Below the pieces are notes generated by a model, which ran no database searches, was not told the DNA's origin, and worked only from the letters and a program-made list of their open reading frames with translations. Positions 27,423 to 36,312 of a DNA stretch of 64,000 nt are shown here, one piece after another. Source of the stretch: Actinomadura syzygii (GTDB lineage Bacteria > Actinomycetota > Actinomycetes > Streptosporangiales > Streptosporangiaceae); contig NZ_VSFF01000004.1 of the NCBI RefSeq assembly GCF_008085905.1, positions 434,001 to 498,000 of the forward strand, read 5' to 3'. Each line of letters begins with the position of its first letter. Position 1 is the first letter of the stretch. A program made the position numbers and the translations under genes.

Positions 27423-28064
27423 ATGGCGTTTTCGACGGTTGCACACAGCGGGGACTTCGCCTCCGAGGGGTTCGGGGGCGGCCCGATCGCTCTCACCCTC
27501 CTGGTGCTGCTGGTGGCGCTGGCCGTGCTGCTGCCCTTGCGAGCCTGGCGGCCCGCCGCCTTCGGACGGCTGCGGTGGTGGGTGCTGGGCATCATGGGCG
27601 GCGGGCTGCTGGCCGCGCTCATCGCCGACCCGGTCGAGATGCTCAAAATGCTGGTGCTGATGGTGTTCTTGACCATCATCGCCTGGCCCGTCGTCGCACT
27701 CGGCGCCGTGGCGACGGGGGTGATGGCCGTCCGGTCCGGGCTTCGGCCGGGGCGGGCGGCGGCGCGCGCGACGTGGACGCGGCTGGTGTGGACGTGGCTG
27801 CTCGCGCTCGTGGCGCTGTACGGCTACGGCGTGATGAGCACCAAAGCCATGTGGGGCAAAGATCCCGGAGACGCCTGCCGGTTCACGGGAACGGGAACCC
27901 GGCCGGATGGGTCCCTGAGCATGCTCCCCCTGTCAGATACGACCTGCGGGGCCGATTCGGTGCCCGGCTTCGTCAATCCCCTATTGGCGTTGCTGACCAT
28001 TCTGCTGGTGGTATGCACCATCGGTGCGGTGGCTTCGCGGCTGCAACCGGAGAAGGCCCACTGA
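27423..28064 (+). CDS. hypothetical membrane protein with four hydrophobic segments
   Basis: A 213-residue protein with hydrophobic segments around residues 20-40, 50-95 (two) and 125-145, and a last one near 188-205. An extracytoplasmic loop (residues about 150-185) contains the cysteines of GDACRF and DTTCGA, which could form a disulfide. No SD is visible; TAGCTT seven bases before the ATG would fit a leaderless transcript. I do not recognise a family. It converges with the TolB-like gene two bases away. Confidence 0.65.
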   Translation: MAFSTVAHSGDFASEGFGGGPIALTLLVLLVALAVLLPLRAWRPAAFGRLRWWVLGIMGGGLLAALIADPVEMLKMLVLMVFLTIIAWPVVALGAVATGVMAVRSGLRPGRAAARATWTRLVWTWLLALVALYGYGVMSTKAMWGKDPGDACRFTGTGTRPDGSLSMLPLSDTTCGADSVPGFVNPLLALLTILLVVCTIGAVASRLQPEKAH

Positions 28065-28065
28065 T

Positions 28066-29100
28066 CTACACGCGGCGCTGGGCGTGGCCGTTCGATCGGA
28101 CGGTGGGCGAGTCCGCGTCCGGGATGAGCAGACGGGGCGGGGCGCCGCGCAGGGACGTCACCCACACGTCGGCGTTGCGGCCGCCCGCGCCGCCCTTGGG
28201 CACCGCGTACATCACGTTGTCGTCGTCGAGCCACGCCGCCTGGTCGTCCACGCTGCGGGTCTCCGCGAGCGGCGTCTCGACGCCGCTCGCCAGGTCGAGG
28301 ACGTGGAAGCGCCACACGTCGGAGTTGGACCCGGTCCGCTTCTTGTAGACCAGCCGCCGACCGTCCGGGGACAGCGACGGGCATTCGACGTTGTCCCGCA
28401 CGGCGGTGAGGGTGCGCCGCCCGATGTCGCCTTCGACGAGGTATCTGCGGTTCTGGGTTGCCACGGTGGCGAAGAACCTCTCTCCGCCTGGGACGAACGT
28501 CACGCCCCACACATTGCGATCCACGTTCTGGTTCGGCTGGCCGTTCAGCAGGAACGTGAATTCCTCGACGTTGCCGACCGGGTCGCCGCCGACCCGGCCG
28601 ATGACCGTTTCAGTGGAGAAGCCGTCGGAGAGATAGGAATGTCCCGTCACGAAGGTGGTCGTGGCGTAGTAGCGGCCGTCCGGGGAGATGCGGGCGCGGC
28701 TCGGAATCCCGTTGACGGGGACCTCCTTGCCGGGCCGGAGCCGTCCGTCCAGGAGGACGGCGGAGTAGAGGTGCATCGGGTTGCGCGTCTGGCGCAGGCA
28801 GAGACCGCCCTTGGGCGAGGCGGCCGTCCGCTCGCAGCGGGTCGAAAGGACGGTGCGCTCGCGCCCCACGTCCGCGGCCGGAAGGACGGCGATGCGCCCG
28901 AACGCCGGTCCCGGGCGCAGCGACCGGAACACGATCTGGCGGCCCTCGGGCAGGTCCACCGAGCCGCCGCCCGCTCCGCCCGTCGTGCTCGCGCGCAGCG
29001 CCGAGGAGGCGACGCAGCTCGCCGCCACGGCCATGACGAGGACGGCGATCCCGAGCATGATCTTGCCGTCGTTCAGTCTGCGCAGATCGACACGGATCAT
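28066..29100 (-). CDS. secreted TolB/WD40-like beta-propeller protein
   Basis: A 344-residue protein with one N-terminal membrane anchor or signal segment (IMLGIAVLVMAVAASCVAS, with a possible lipobox cysteine). Beta-propeller repeats of the TolB/PD40 type follow (RISPDGRYYATTTF, VTFVPGGERFFATVA, SLSPDGRRLVYKKR, AAWLDDDNVMYAVP). It is the third gene of an operon: its ATG overlaps the stop of the MFS gene (ATGA). It should work outside the membrane, perhaps binding the compound or polymer handled by the operon. Confidence 0.78.
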   Translation of the reverse strand: MIRVDLRRLNDGKIMLGIAVLVMAVAASCVASSALRASTTGGAGGGSVDLPEGRQIVFRSLRPGPAFGRIAVLPAADVGRERTVLSTRCERTAASPKGGLCLRQTRNPMHLYSAVLLDGRLRPGKEVPVNGIPSRARISPDGRYYATTTFVTGHSYLSDGFSTETVIGRVGGDPVGNVEEFTFLLNGQPNQNVDRNVWGVTFVPGGERFFATVATQNRRYLVEGDIGRRTLTAVRDNVECPSLSPDGRRLVYKKRTGSNSDVWRFHVLDLASGVETPLAETRSVDDQAAWLDDDNVMYAVPKGGAGGRNADVWVTSLRGAPPRLLIPDADSPTVRSNGHAQRRV

Positions 29101-30362
29101 CGGACCTCCGTTCGGCGGACGCGGGCTCGCGCGATCAGCGGCGCCGTCGCGAGCAGGGCGGCCGTGAGAGCGGCGGCGAAGGCCCACACGGCGGCGTCGC
29201 CGTCGGCGGCGGACCAGACGACGCCGAAGGCCACCGCCCCGAGCGCCCGCCCGGCCGCCACCGCCGCCTGGACGATGGAGATCCCGGTCGCCGTGAGTTC
29301 GGCGGGGAGCAGCGGCACGGCGGCCGCGGGCAGGACGCCGTCCGTCGCCGCGTAGTAGGCGCCGAGGAACACCAGGCAGAGCACGGCGCCGGAGGCCCCG
29401 CCGGTGAGGATCGCGGCGAGGTACGCGCACAGCAGCAGGCCGTACCCGAAGGTGAAGACGCGGTGCCTGCCGAGGCGATCGGAGACCCGGCCGAACGGCA
29501 CGGCCAGGGCCAGGTAGACGAGGCTGGTGCACAGGAACAGCAGCGGGAACCAGCGGGTCCCGACCGAGTCGTTCCGCAGCAGGACGAGGTAGAGGAAGCT
29601 GTCGCTGATCGTCGCCGCCGACAGGATCGCCGCCGCGCAGAGCAGCCGCCGGAACCCGGCGATCCGCAGCAGGGCCGCGACGTCCTGACCGGAGATCGCC
29701 CGCGCGTCCGAGCGTTCCCCCGGCGCGTCGGCGGCGACCGCACCGCGCCGCGTCTCGCTTTCCGGGACGCGGTTGACGAACAGCAGCACGCCCAGGACGC
29801 CCGCGCAGAACGAGACGACGAAGACCATGTCGAAGTCGCCCGGCGCGAGCGCGAGCAGGCCGAACGCGACGACCGGGCCGAGCAGCGCGCCGGTCGCGTC
29901 GAGGGCGCGGTGCACGCCGAAGGACCTGCCGAGCCGGTCCGGCGGGGCCGCCGTGGCGATGAGCAGGTCACGCGGCGCGGTCCGCAGCCCCTTGCCCATG
30001 CGGTCGACGGCCACCGCCGCCGACAGCGCCCCCGCGCCCCCCGCCGGGAGCAGCAGCAGCTTGGCGGCGGCGCCGAGGGCGTAGCCGGTGCCCGCCATGA
30101 GCTTGGGACGGCGCAACCGGTCCGCGAAGAAGCCTCCGACCAGCCGCATCAGGACGGTCGCGGCCTGGTAGAGGCCGTCCAGCAGCCCGTACGCCGCGGG
30201 CGTGAGCCCGAGCGCGAGGGTCGCGAACAGCGGCAGGACGACCGTCACCATCTCGGTGGAGATGTCGGTGATCAGGCTCACCAGTCCGAGGACGACCACG
30301 ACGCGCGGTACCCGGACCGCCGACCTCGTCCCTTGCGGAATGCCTCGTACCGATATGTACAC
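29097..30362 (-). CDS. MFS transporter
   Basis: A 421-residue major facilitator protein with twelve hydrophobic segments. The loop between helices 2 and 3 reads GGFFADRLRRPKLMAG, a clear A-motif, and the central loop has the unusual conserved stretch DRMGKGLRTAPRDLLIATA seen in a distinct actinobacterial MFS subgroup. The GTG start lies one base after the stop of the DMFase-like gene, and the stop overlaps the TolB-like gene, so the three are one operon. Direction and substrate are unknown. Confidence 0.85.
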   Translation of the reverse strand: MYISVRGIPQGTRSAVRVPRVVVVLGLVSLITDISTEMVTVVLPLFATLALGLTPAAYGLLDGLYQAATVLMRLVGGFFADRLRRPKLMAGTGYALGAAAKLLLLPAGGAGALSAAVAVDRMGKGLRTAPRDLLIATAAPPDRLGRSFGVHRALDATGALLGPVVAFGLLALAPGDFDMVFVVSFCAGVLGVLLFVNRVPESETRRGAVAADAPGERSDARAISGQDVAALLRIAGFRRLLCAAAILSAATISDSFLYLVLLRNDSVGTRWFPLLFLCTSLVYLALAVPFGRVSDRLGRHRVFTFGYGLLLCAYLAAILTGGASGAVLCLVFLGAYYAATDGVLPAAAVPLLPAELTATGISIVQAAVAAGRALGAVAFGVVWSAADGDAAVWAFAAALTAALLATAPLIARARVRRTEVR

Positions 30363-30363
30363 G

Positions 30364-32817
30364 TCAGCTGGTACCCGGAAGCGGCTTGTCGGTGGCGAAG
30401 GCTCTCAGGACGTTCCCGGTGATGGTGGAGATGTCGTTGTCGTAATGGTTGAAGAACAGGCAACCGGCCCAGGCGATCGAACTGGCCGAGAAGACCGCGC
30501 CTCCGTGCGGGTACTGGGTCAGGGCGACGTCTCCGCGGACGAGCCAGTTGACGGTGCCGCCTTCCATGAGGTTGGCGGTGTTGTTCTCCTCTTTCACGAA
30601 CATGTACTCGTCGCCGAAGCCGGTGCCCGAGCCCAGCACGATCGTGTTGTCGGCGGTGCCGAGGGCGTAGTCGGCGCGGTCGAGTTCCTCTCCCATGGGA
30701 CCGCCCGGGCTTTGCAGGGTGTCGAAGTCGCCGATGGGACCGGTGGCTTTGACGCCGTCGAAGACCCAGGCCGCTCTCGGATCGTGGCTCTCCGCTGAGC
30801 GCTCCAGGGGCCGGTTGTACAGACCGGTGCCCATGCGGGAGCCGAAGCCCTGCGCGGTGAAGCCGACGCCGACGAGTTGCTGCGGGGGCCGTCCGCGGAA
30901 GCGCCACAGCCCGCCGAACTCGCCGGTGAGGCTGTGGTAGTACTCGCCGGGCGCGCTCTGCCAGGCTTCGGTGCCGTCGTGGCGGCGCAGCTCGGTGTAG
31001 TTGCCGGTCCGGTCGAGCGGGGTGACCCAGTAGAAGCCGTTGCCGCCCAGGTACATCAGTCGTCCGCCGTCGTTCAGCCAGCCTTGCAGGGCGTCGAGCA
31101 TGGGCGCGGACGTGTACTCGGGATGGCTTCCGGTGACGACGACCTTGTAGTCGTCCAGCAGCTTCCTGCCTTCGCGATGCAGGTCGTGGTCGGTGATGTA
31201 GTCGACATTGTGGCCGGTGGACTCCAGCCAGTCGAAGATGTGGGTGTCCGCCTCGAACTGCCACGGTCTCCCCTGCCCCTTGGGGCCGGTGGCGAGCGGA
31301 CGAAGGTTCGTGATCGGACGCAGCCCCGACGAGTAGACGACGCCGCTGCCGTCGGAGTGCCGCGAGTACTGGCTCAGCCCGCTCTGCAGGCTGCCCGTCC
31401 AGCCGTAGGCCAGGTAGCTGAACGTCGGGACCAGCATGGCGATCTTCGACGTGGGCTTGCCCCGCTTCGGACGGACCACGAAGGTCACGTGGTAGACCTG
31501 CCCGTTCGCCTCCAGCTTCGCCGCGTAGACGCCGCTGCGCGCGTCGGTGGGCACCCGCCACGTGAAGCTCGGCTTCCAGACGGCGTCGCTCACGTCGTCG
31601 TCGTGGAAGTACATCGCGCCGTACTGCCCGGGCGCGCGGGTGAAGTTCTGCTCGTCGGCCTGCCAGTTGTGGCCGGTGACGGCCCGGACCGGCAGGTTGA
31701 CCGCGCGGCCGCGCAGCCCGTTGCCGGACGTGTCCACGACCTGGTCGGTGTCCATCTTCTTGGAGAAGTCGAAGGCCGCCGCCGCTCCGGCGGCCGGTCC
31801 GCCGAGCCGCAGGGCGCGGATCTCGCGGTCGTCAAGCGCCCGGTCGAACACGCGCGGGGCGTCGATCTTGCCGTTGTAGAACCCGGTGGGTCGCCGGTCG
31901 GCGCCCTGGTAGGCGGCGATCAGCAGCGGGGAGGCGGCGTTCTTCAGCCCGTGGGCCCCGATGGACCGGGTCACGACGGCCTCGGAGGAGTTGGGGTGGC
32001 CGCTCAGCGGCTGCTGGTACAGCTTCACCTTCCCGGTCCCGGCGTCGTAGGAGACGGCGGCGAAGTACCAGCCGGACGAGTTCACGTTCTGCGGCCGGAC
32101 GGTGCCGCCGGGCTCGACCCCGCGCAGCGCCGGGGCCCACGGCTGGAGCTTCACGCCGCTGCTCACCGTGTGGACGCTCCCGGACCGGTCGGCGAGGCGC
32201 AGGCCGAGACCGCCGTCCCGGTCGACGACCATGCCGTATCCGGCCTTCTCCGCGTCCGACCACTTGGTCACGATGCCCTGCACCGCTCCGGTGGCGACCG
32301 GGGTCCGCTGGTAGGCGATGGGGTTGAGCTTGGAGCCGGGGACGGTGGTCGGCGCTATCCACGCCGTGATGGTGAAGCTTCCGTCCGGCCGCAGCTCGTC
32401 ATTGTCGGGGACGGTCACGTAAGAGCCGGGCGGTAATGTCTGGTACTGGCCCGGGTACTCCTTGTTGACGTCGGACGCGATGACCTGCTCCTTGAGCCCC
32501 GGCCCGCGCGGGTCCGCGTCTCCGTGCACCACCCGCACCATCGTCGCCCGGAACGACGGGCTCTTCGTGCTCGCCATGATCTTCACGGACTCGCCCGGCT
32601 GGACGCTCAGCCGGTCCGGATATCCGCTGATTCCGAGGCTGTCCAGTTCCTCCTGGGGCGTCCTCGGGTCGACGGGAAGCGGCGGCGGATCGACCTTCGG
32701 GGTCATGGGCCATTTCGCCGCGGCCCCGACGTCCGTGGCCAGCGGCCCCGACCCGCCGACCACGGCGACGAACAACGTGATCAACAGGGCCGTTCCCATG
32801 CGTCTGCGCGCGAACAC
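30364..32817 (-). CDS. secreted LamG-containing N,N-dimethylformamidase beta-subunit-like protein
   Basis: An 817-residue protein. After an N-terminal signal/anchor (MGTALLITLFVAVVGGSG) comes a beta-rich domain, a LamG-type jelly roll (about residues 140-330), then a domain closely resembling the dimethylformamidase large subunit: MLVPTFSYLAYGW, YITDHDLHREG, VVVTGSHPEYTSAPMLDALQ and GGRLMYLGGNGFYWVTPLD. The SHPEY glutamate is a metal ligand in the enzyme family. Known DMFases are cytoplasmic with a small subunit; this one is exported and no small subunit is nearby, so its substrate is probably different. GTG at 32817 follows GAGAGG; the ATG at 32799 is an alternative. Confidence 0.8.
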   Translation of the reverse strand: MFARRRMGTALLITLFVAVVGGSGPLATDVGAAAKWPMTPKVDPPPLPVDPRTPQEELDSLGISGYPDRLSVQPGESVKIMASTKSPSFRATMVRVVHGDADPRGPGLKEQVIASDVNKEYPGQYQTLPPGSYVTVPDNDELRPDGSFTITAWIAPTTVPGSKLNPIAYQRTPVATGAVQGIVTKWSDAEKAGYGMVVDRDGGLGLRLADRSGSVHTVSSGVKLQPWAPALRGVEPGGTVRPQNVNSSGWYFAAVSYDAGTGKVKLYQQPLSGHPNSSEAVVTRSIGAHGLKNAASPLLIAAYQGADRRPTGFYNGKIDAPRVFDRALDDREIRALRLGGPAAGAAAAFDFSKKMDTDQVVDTSGNGLRGRAVNLPVRAVTGHNWQADEQNFTRAPGQYGAMYFHDDDVSDAVWKPSFTWRVPTDARSGVYAAKLEANGQVYHVTFVVRPKRGKPTSKIAMLVPTFSYLAYGWTGSLQSGLSQYSRHSDGSGVVYSSGLRPITNLRPLATGPKGQGRPWQFEADTHIFDWLESTGHNVDYITDHDLHREGRKLLDDYKVVVTGSHPEYTSAPMLDALQGWLNDGGRLMYLGGNGFYWVTPLDRTGNYTELRRHDGTEAWQSAPGEYYHSLTGEFGGLWRFRGRPPQQLVGVGFTAQGFGSRMGTGLYNRPLERSAESHDPRAAWVFDGVKATGPIGDFDTLQSPGGPMGEELDRADYALGTADNTIVLGSGTGFGDEYMFVKEENNTANLMEGGTVNWLVRGDVALTQYPHGGAVFSASSIAWAGCLFFNHYDNDISTITGNVLRAFATDKPLPGTS

Positions 32818-33138
32818 TCGATCACCTCTCCGTCGGTCCCGAGCCCTGGCCGCACAAGAGCGACGCGCCGCCCCACCGGACGCTCCGACCGCGCGCTGCC
32901 ACACCCATGACTTGCTTCAAAGTAGAACAAGATGGGAGCTCATCCCAGAGCCGCGATCATTCGGGCGTCTGACCGAAAGCGGACCCGATTCGCGAGGTTT
33001 ATGGCCGCCACCTCGAAAGATCACTGTGCGTCGTTCCGAGCGCGGCGGGAGCGCACATTGCGCGCGAACCACAAAGATCATTTCTGTCGGCCGCTTTCCG
33101 ATGGCCGAATGACCCTGCAAGGAGGTGAAAACGGAACA

Positions 33139-33170
33139 GGTGAGCGTGGACGAGATCGTCCACGCTCACC
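33139..33170 (-). terminator. strong hairpin after the DUF4360 pair
   Basis: GGTGAGCGTGGACGA (33139-33153) and TCGTCCACGCTCACC (33156-33170) are exact reverse complements. It lies 49 bases after the last DUF4360 stop on the minus strand. Confidence 0.7.
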
Positions 33171-33218
33171 CGTGCGCCGCGCGCGGGGGGAGCGCAGGCG
33201 CGGCCCGACGAGCCCGGA

Positions 33219-33866
33219 TCAGCGCGCGCTCGCGCACTTCTTCCAGGCGAAGTGGTACACGGTCTTTACGCTGCCGTCGGCGGAGTCGAAGGCCATGAAA
33301 CTGGTCTTCGACTTGTCGGTCCCGGCGGTCACGCGAAGCTCGGTGTTGATGTTGAAGTTGCGGTTCTCGCCACACGGCCTCCAGACCAGCTTGGCCACCG
33401 GTGTGCGGTCGGTGAACTGCCAGTTCTTGGAGTACTTGCCCTTGATCGTGTGCTTGACGGCCGTGGTCTGGGACTGGCCCTGGTGGTAGTAGCTGGCCTG
33501 CTCCAGACCGGTGGCGCCGCCGGCCAGGCTCGCGAAGCCGCGGTAGTCCGCGCTGGCGATCGCGTAGGTGAATCCTTGCGGGATGTGGACGGCCAGACTG
33601 AGCTGGCAGTTCTTGCGGAAATCGGTCGGCTTGGACTTCCCGCCCGCCTGTGCCAGGTAGTCACTGTAGGTGACGGTGAAGGCGGTCTTGTCTTTCGAAG
33701 GGGCGACGGCGGCGGACCCGGCCTTGCAGCCCGAGCCGTTCACCGTGACGACCTGCAAGGTGATCTTGCCGGGGGGCGGCGGCTCGGCCGTCACGGCCTG
33801 GGCCGTACCGGTTGTCAGCGCCAGGCCGGAAAGACAGGCCGCCGCGGCGGTCGCTCCTTTGCGCAT
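33219..33866 (-). CDS. secreted DUF4360 protein (paralogue 3)
   Basis: A 215-residue secreted protein with signal peptide MRKGATAAAACLSGLALTTG and the full DUF4360 pattern (VVTVNGSGCKAGSAAVA, DFRKNCQLSLAVHIPQGFTYA, NWQFTDRTPVAKLVWRPCG, RNFNINTELRV, FAWKKC). It lies 30 bases downstream of paralogue 2 in the same direction, with AAGGAGAACG before its ATG. Compared with paralogue 2 it has diverged in the central loop, so the tandem duplication is not very recent. Confidence 0.9.
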   Translation of the reverse strand: MRKGATAAAACLSGLALTTGTAQAVTAEPPPPGKITLQVVTVNGSGCKAGSAAVAPSKDKTAFTVTYSDYLAQAGGKSKPTDFRKNCQLSLAVHIPQGFTYAIASADYRGFASLAGGATGLEQASYYHQGQSQTTAVKHTIKGKYSKNWQFTDRTPVAKLVWRPCGENRNFNINTELRVTAGTDKSKTSFMAFDSADGSVKTVYHFAWKKCASAR

Positions 33867-33896
33867 GGATCGTTCTCCTTCAGAATTATCGCGGTC

Positions 33897-34550
33897 TTAC
33901 GAGCAGGTCTTCCACGCGAAGTGGTAGATCGTCTTGATGGAGCCGTCGGTGGAGTCCATGGAGACGAAGCTGACCTTCGTGGGGTCCGAGGTCCCCTTGT
34001 CGACGCGCAGTTCGGTGTTGATGTTGAAGTTGCGCTCCTCGCCGCACTTCTTCCACACCAGCTGGGTCACCGGAACGCTGTCGCTGAACTGCCAGTTGTC
34101 GTTGAGGGGGCTCTGGAGGGAGTGCGTGGCGCTCGCGGTCTGCGCGTTCCCCTGGAAGTAGTAGCTGGCCTTCTGGGTCCCCTTGGCGCCCTTCTCCAGA
34201 TAGCCGAACCCGCGGTAGTCCGCGCTCGCGATGGCGTAGGTGAAGCCCTGCGGCACGTGGACCTTCAGGGCCAGTTGGCAGTTCTTGCGGGCGTCGGTGG
34301 CCTTGGAGTCCCCGCCCGCCTGCGCCAGGTAGTCGCTGTAGGTGACGGTGAACGCCTCCTTGTCGGGCGACACGGCCACGGCGGCCGTGCCGATCGGGCA
34401 GCCGGAGCCGTTGACGGTCACGACCTCGACCGTGACGCCGTCCGGGCCGCGGACGAGCCGCGGCGCCGACGCGGACGCGGGGACGGCCGGCGCGGCGGCC
34501 ATGGAAACGGCGGCGACGGCCGCGGCGGTAAATGCGATGCCTTTGCGCAT
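33897..34550 (-). CDS. secreted DUF4360 protein (paralogue 2)
   Basis: A 217-residue secreted protein; its signal starts MRKGIAF, identical to the first seven residues of paralogue 1. The mature domain keeps all family blocks (VVTVNGSGCPIGTAAVA, DARKNCQLALKVHVPQGFTYA, NWQFSDSVPVTQLVWKKCG, RNFNINTELRV, FAWKTC). It heads a two-gene operon with paralogue 3. A promoter-like element at 34667-34695 resembles the one in front of paralogue 1. Confidence 0.9.
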   Translation of the reverse strand: MRKGIAFTAAAVAAVSMAAAPAVPASASAPRLVRGPDGVTVEVVTVNGSGCPIGTAAVAVSPDKEAFTVTYSDYLAQAGGDSKATDARKNCQLALKVHVPQGFTYAIASADYRGFGYLEKGAKGTQKASYYFQGNAQTASATHSLQSPLNDNWQFSDSVPVTQLVWKKCGEERNFNINTELRVDKGTSDPTKVSFVSMDSTDGSIKTIYHFAWKTCS

Positions 34551-34666
34551 GGGATTACCCTTCGCTGGGACTGAACGCCTTTCTTCGGAGATCGAAGAGG
34601 CGGATGCCCCAGCGGTTCGGCTTCTATCGGAGGCCCACCATCGGGGCATGTTTGAATGCTGAATGG

Positions 34667-34695
34667 AGCGTAACTATCGAACTGGGAACGGTCAA
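34667..34695 (-). promoter_or_regulatory. putative promoter of the DUF4360 pair
   Basis: On the minus strand TTGACC (34695-34690) and TACGCT (34672-34667) are separated by 17 bases, the latter within AGTTACGCT. This resembles the TTGACA / AGTTACCCT pair upstream of the paralogue at 16583. The 13-mer ATTGACCGTTCCC here also occurs at about 60338-60350 on the plus strand. Confidence 0.45.
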
Positions 34696-34845
34696 TCACC
34701 AGTTTTTAACTCTTCTATACTTGCGCGAATTCAACAGAACCGCGGGCGGGGTTCTATCTGGTCGCGGCCAATAGAATGGCGCGGTTGAAATTTTGACAAG
34801 GACCGTTCCACGGCCGGCCGCGGAAACCCGCGCGCGGCGGGCGGG

Positions 34846-35244
34846 TCAGTTGGCGTCGCGGTCCCGCGGCGGCGTGCGCGAAGTGTCGGGCCCCGTGCGC
34901 GTGGCGTGGTGGGCCTGGATCGCGACCTCGGCCGTGCCGTAGATGGGGAAGATGCGGGTGAGCTGGGTGACGCGCAGCACCTCGCGGATGCGCTGGTTCA
35001 CCGCGGCGAGGACGATCGATCCGTGCCGACCGCCCAGGTGGTGGTGGAAGGACAGCAGGACGCTCAGCCCGCTGGAGTCGATGAAGGCGACCGCGCCGAG
35101 GTCAAGGATCAGGTGCCGGGCGCCGGACGCGACCAGCCGGGCCAGGTCCTCGCGCAGCCCGGCGCTGGTGGCGACGTCGATCTCACCGGCGAGAACCACC
35201 ACGGCGAGATCGTGGTCGCAGCGGTGTTCCAGCGTCAGGGGCAT
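34846..35244 (-). CDS. anti-sigma factor antagonist (STAS domain, SpoIIAA/RsbV-like)
   Basis: A 132-residue single STAS-domain protein with the signature LDLGAVAFIDSSGLSVLLSFHHHL, in which the first serine of the D-S-S-G motif is the usual phosphorylation site. Such antagonists release SigB/SigF-type sigma factors by binding the anti-sigma kinase when unphosphorylated. No kinase lies nearby. A GTG three codons upstream (35253) is possible, but GGAGG then sits too close to it. The last 25 residues are a polar tail. Confidence 0.87.
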   Translation of the reverse strand: MPLTLEHRCDHDLAVVVLAGEIDVATSAGLREDLARLVASGARHLILDLGAVAFIDSSGLSVLLSFHHHLGGRHGSIVLAAVNQRIREVLRVTQLTRIFPIYGTAEVAIQAHHATRTGPDTSRTPPRDRDAN

Positions 35245-35779
35245 GGCGGTCGTCACCCCTCCTTCCAGATGCTCGTCCCTTACCCGGGTCGTCCTTCGAC
35301 AGCGGCCGACCGGCGCCCGGGAGCCGACGCGGACGCCTCCATCCTCTCGCGAGCCGCCCCGGATCCGCGCACCGCACACGCCATCACGCGGTCAGGACAG
35401 GTCGGACGGGGCGCGAAGCACGTCCAGAAGGCGGGCCGGTTCGTCGCGTTCGGGCGTTTCTCTTCATTCGCCCGCAGGCGACGCGGCCCGGTGACGAGCC
35501 CGGACGCGCGCGGCCCCGCTCCGGCGGGAGCGCTTCGGCCGACGAGGCGACGGCAGCGAACGCCAGCACCGGCAGCGCCACCACGACGCGAGGCGTCGTC
35601 CCCGGCCGCGAACGCGGCGGTCATCAGGACCAGCGCGAGCGCGGCGTACAGCGCGGCCTTCATCACAGACAGGACCGCCGAGCGCGCCTGGCCAGCTAGG
35701 ACGTGTTCCCGGCTGGTTCAGGACGGCACCGGGCCCGCACGCCCGGTGCCGTCCGAGCCCGCTCCCGCGGACTCGCCGA
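35245..35779. other. 535-bp region without a convincing gene
   Basis: On the minus strand a short hydrophobic stretch begins at an ATG at 35666 (MKAALYAALALVLMTAAFA), and a second one in another frame begins near 35584 (VVALPVLAFAAVASSAEAL). Together they look like a two-helix membrane protein broken by a frameshift, but neither frame is supported further. The remainder shows nothing recognisable. Confidence 0.3.
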
Positions 35780-36283
35780 TCAGCCGACGACCGAGGCGAC
35801 GAACGCGTCGAGCTTCGTCCTGATGCGCGCGATCTTCTCCTCGAGCGGGGCGCCGTCGTCGTGGCCGTCGCCCAGCAGGGTGTGCTTCTTGCCCCGCACG
35901 TACAGGGAGCAGGCCAGGTCGGTGCACAGGTATTGCCCGACGGTGTTGCCCTGCTTGCCCGCCTCACCGCTGCGCCGCGCGCTCATCAGCGCGACACCGC
36001 CACCGGTGTGCACGGTCTGGCAGAACGAGCACAGGCTGGTCGAGTTGAACCCGCGCGCCTTGCCGGGCGTGGACGCGAACCGCAGCGCGATCCCGGTGAG
36101 CCGGTCGTCCGTCTCGGTGACCAGGTAGGCGCGCTCGGGGGCCTTGGGGTCCCGCCAGCCGAGGAATTCGAGGTCGTCCCAGGGCGACTCCGCGAAATCC
36201 TTGGGGAGATTGAGACGCTTGGCGTCACCCTTGGAGCAGTTGACGAAGCAGGACCGCAGCTCGCGTTCGCTAATCGCTCGCAT
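35780..36283 (-). CDS. FBP domain protein (treble-clef zinc finger)
   Basis: A 167-residue protein of the FBP C-terminal family, found fused to EF-G-binding proteins and as free actinobacterial proteins. The zinc-finger cysteines are visible as SLCSFCQTVH and, 27 residues later, YLCTDLACSLYVR. The family is related to EF-G-binding FusB-type proteins, some of which protect ribosomes from fusidic acid; whether this member binds EF-G is unknown. The start ATG is at 36283. Confidence 0.85.
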   Translation of the reverse strand: MRAISERELRSCFVNCSKGDAKRLNLPKDFAESPWDDLEFLGWRDPKAPERAYLVTETDDRLTGIALRFASTPGKARGFNSTSLCSFCQTVHTGGGVALMSARRSGEAGKQGNTVGQYLCTDLACSLYVRGKKHTLLGDGHDDGAPLEEKIARIRTKLDAFVASVVG

Positions 36284-36312
36284 GAGTCGCGAGCTTAGAT
36301 TCGCGCCCGTGA

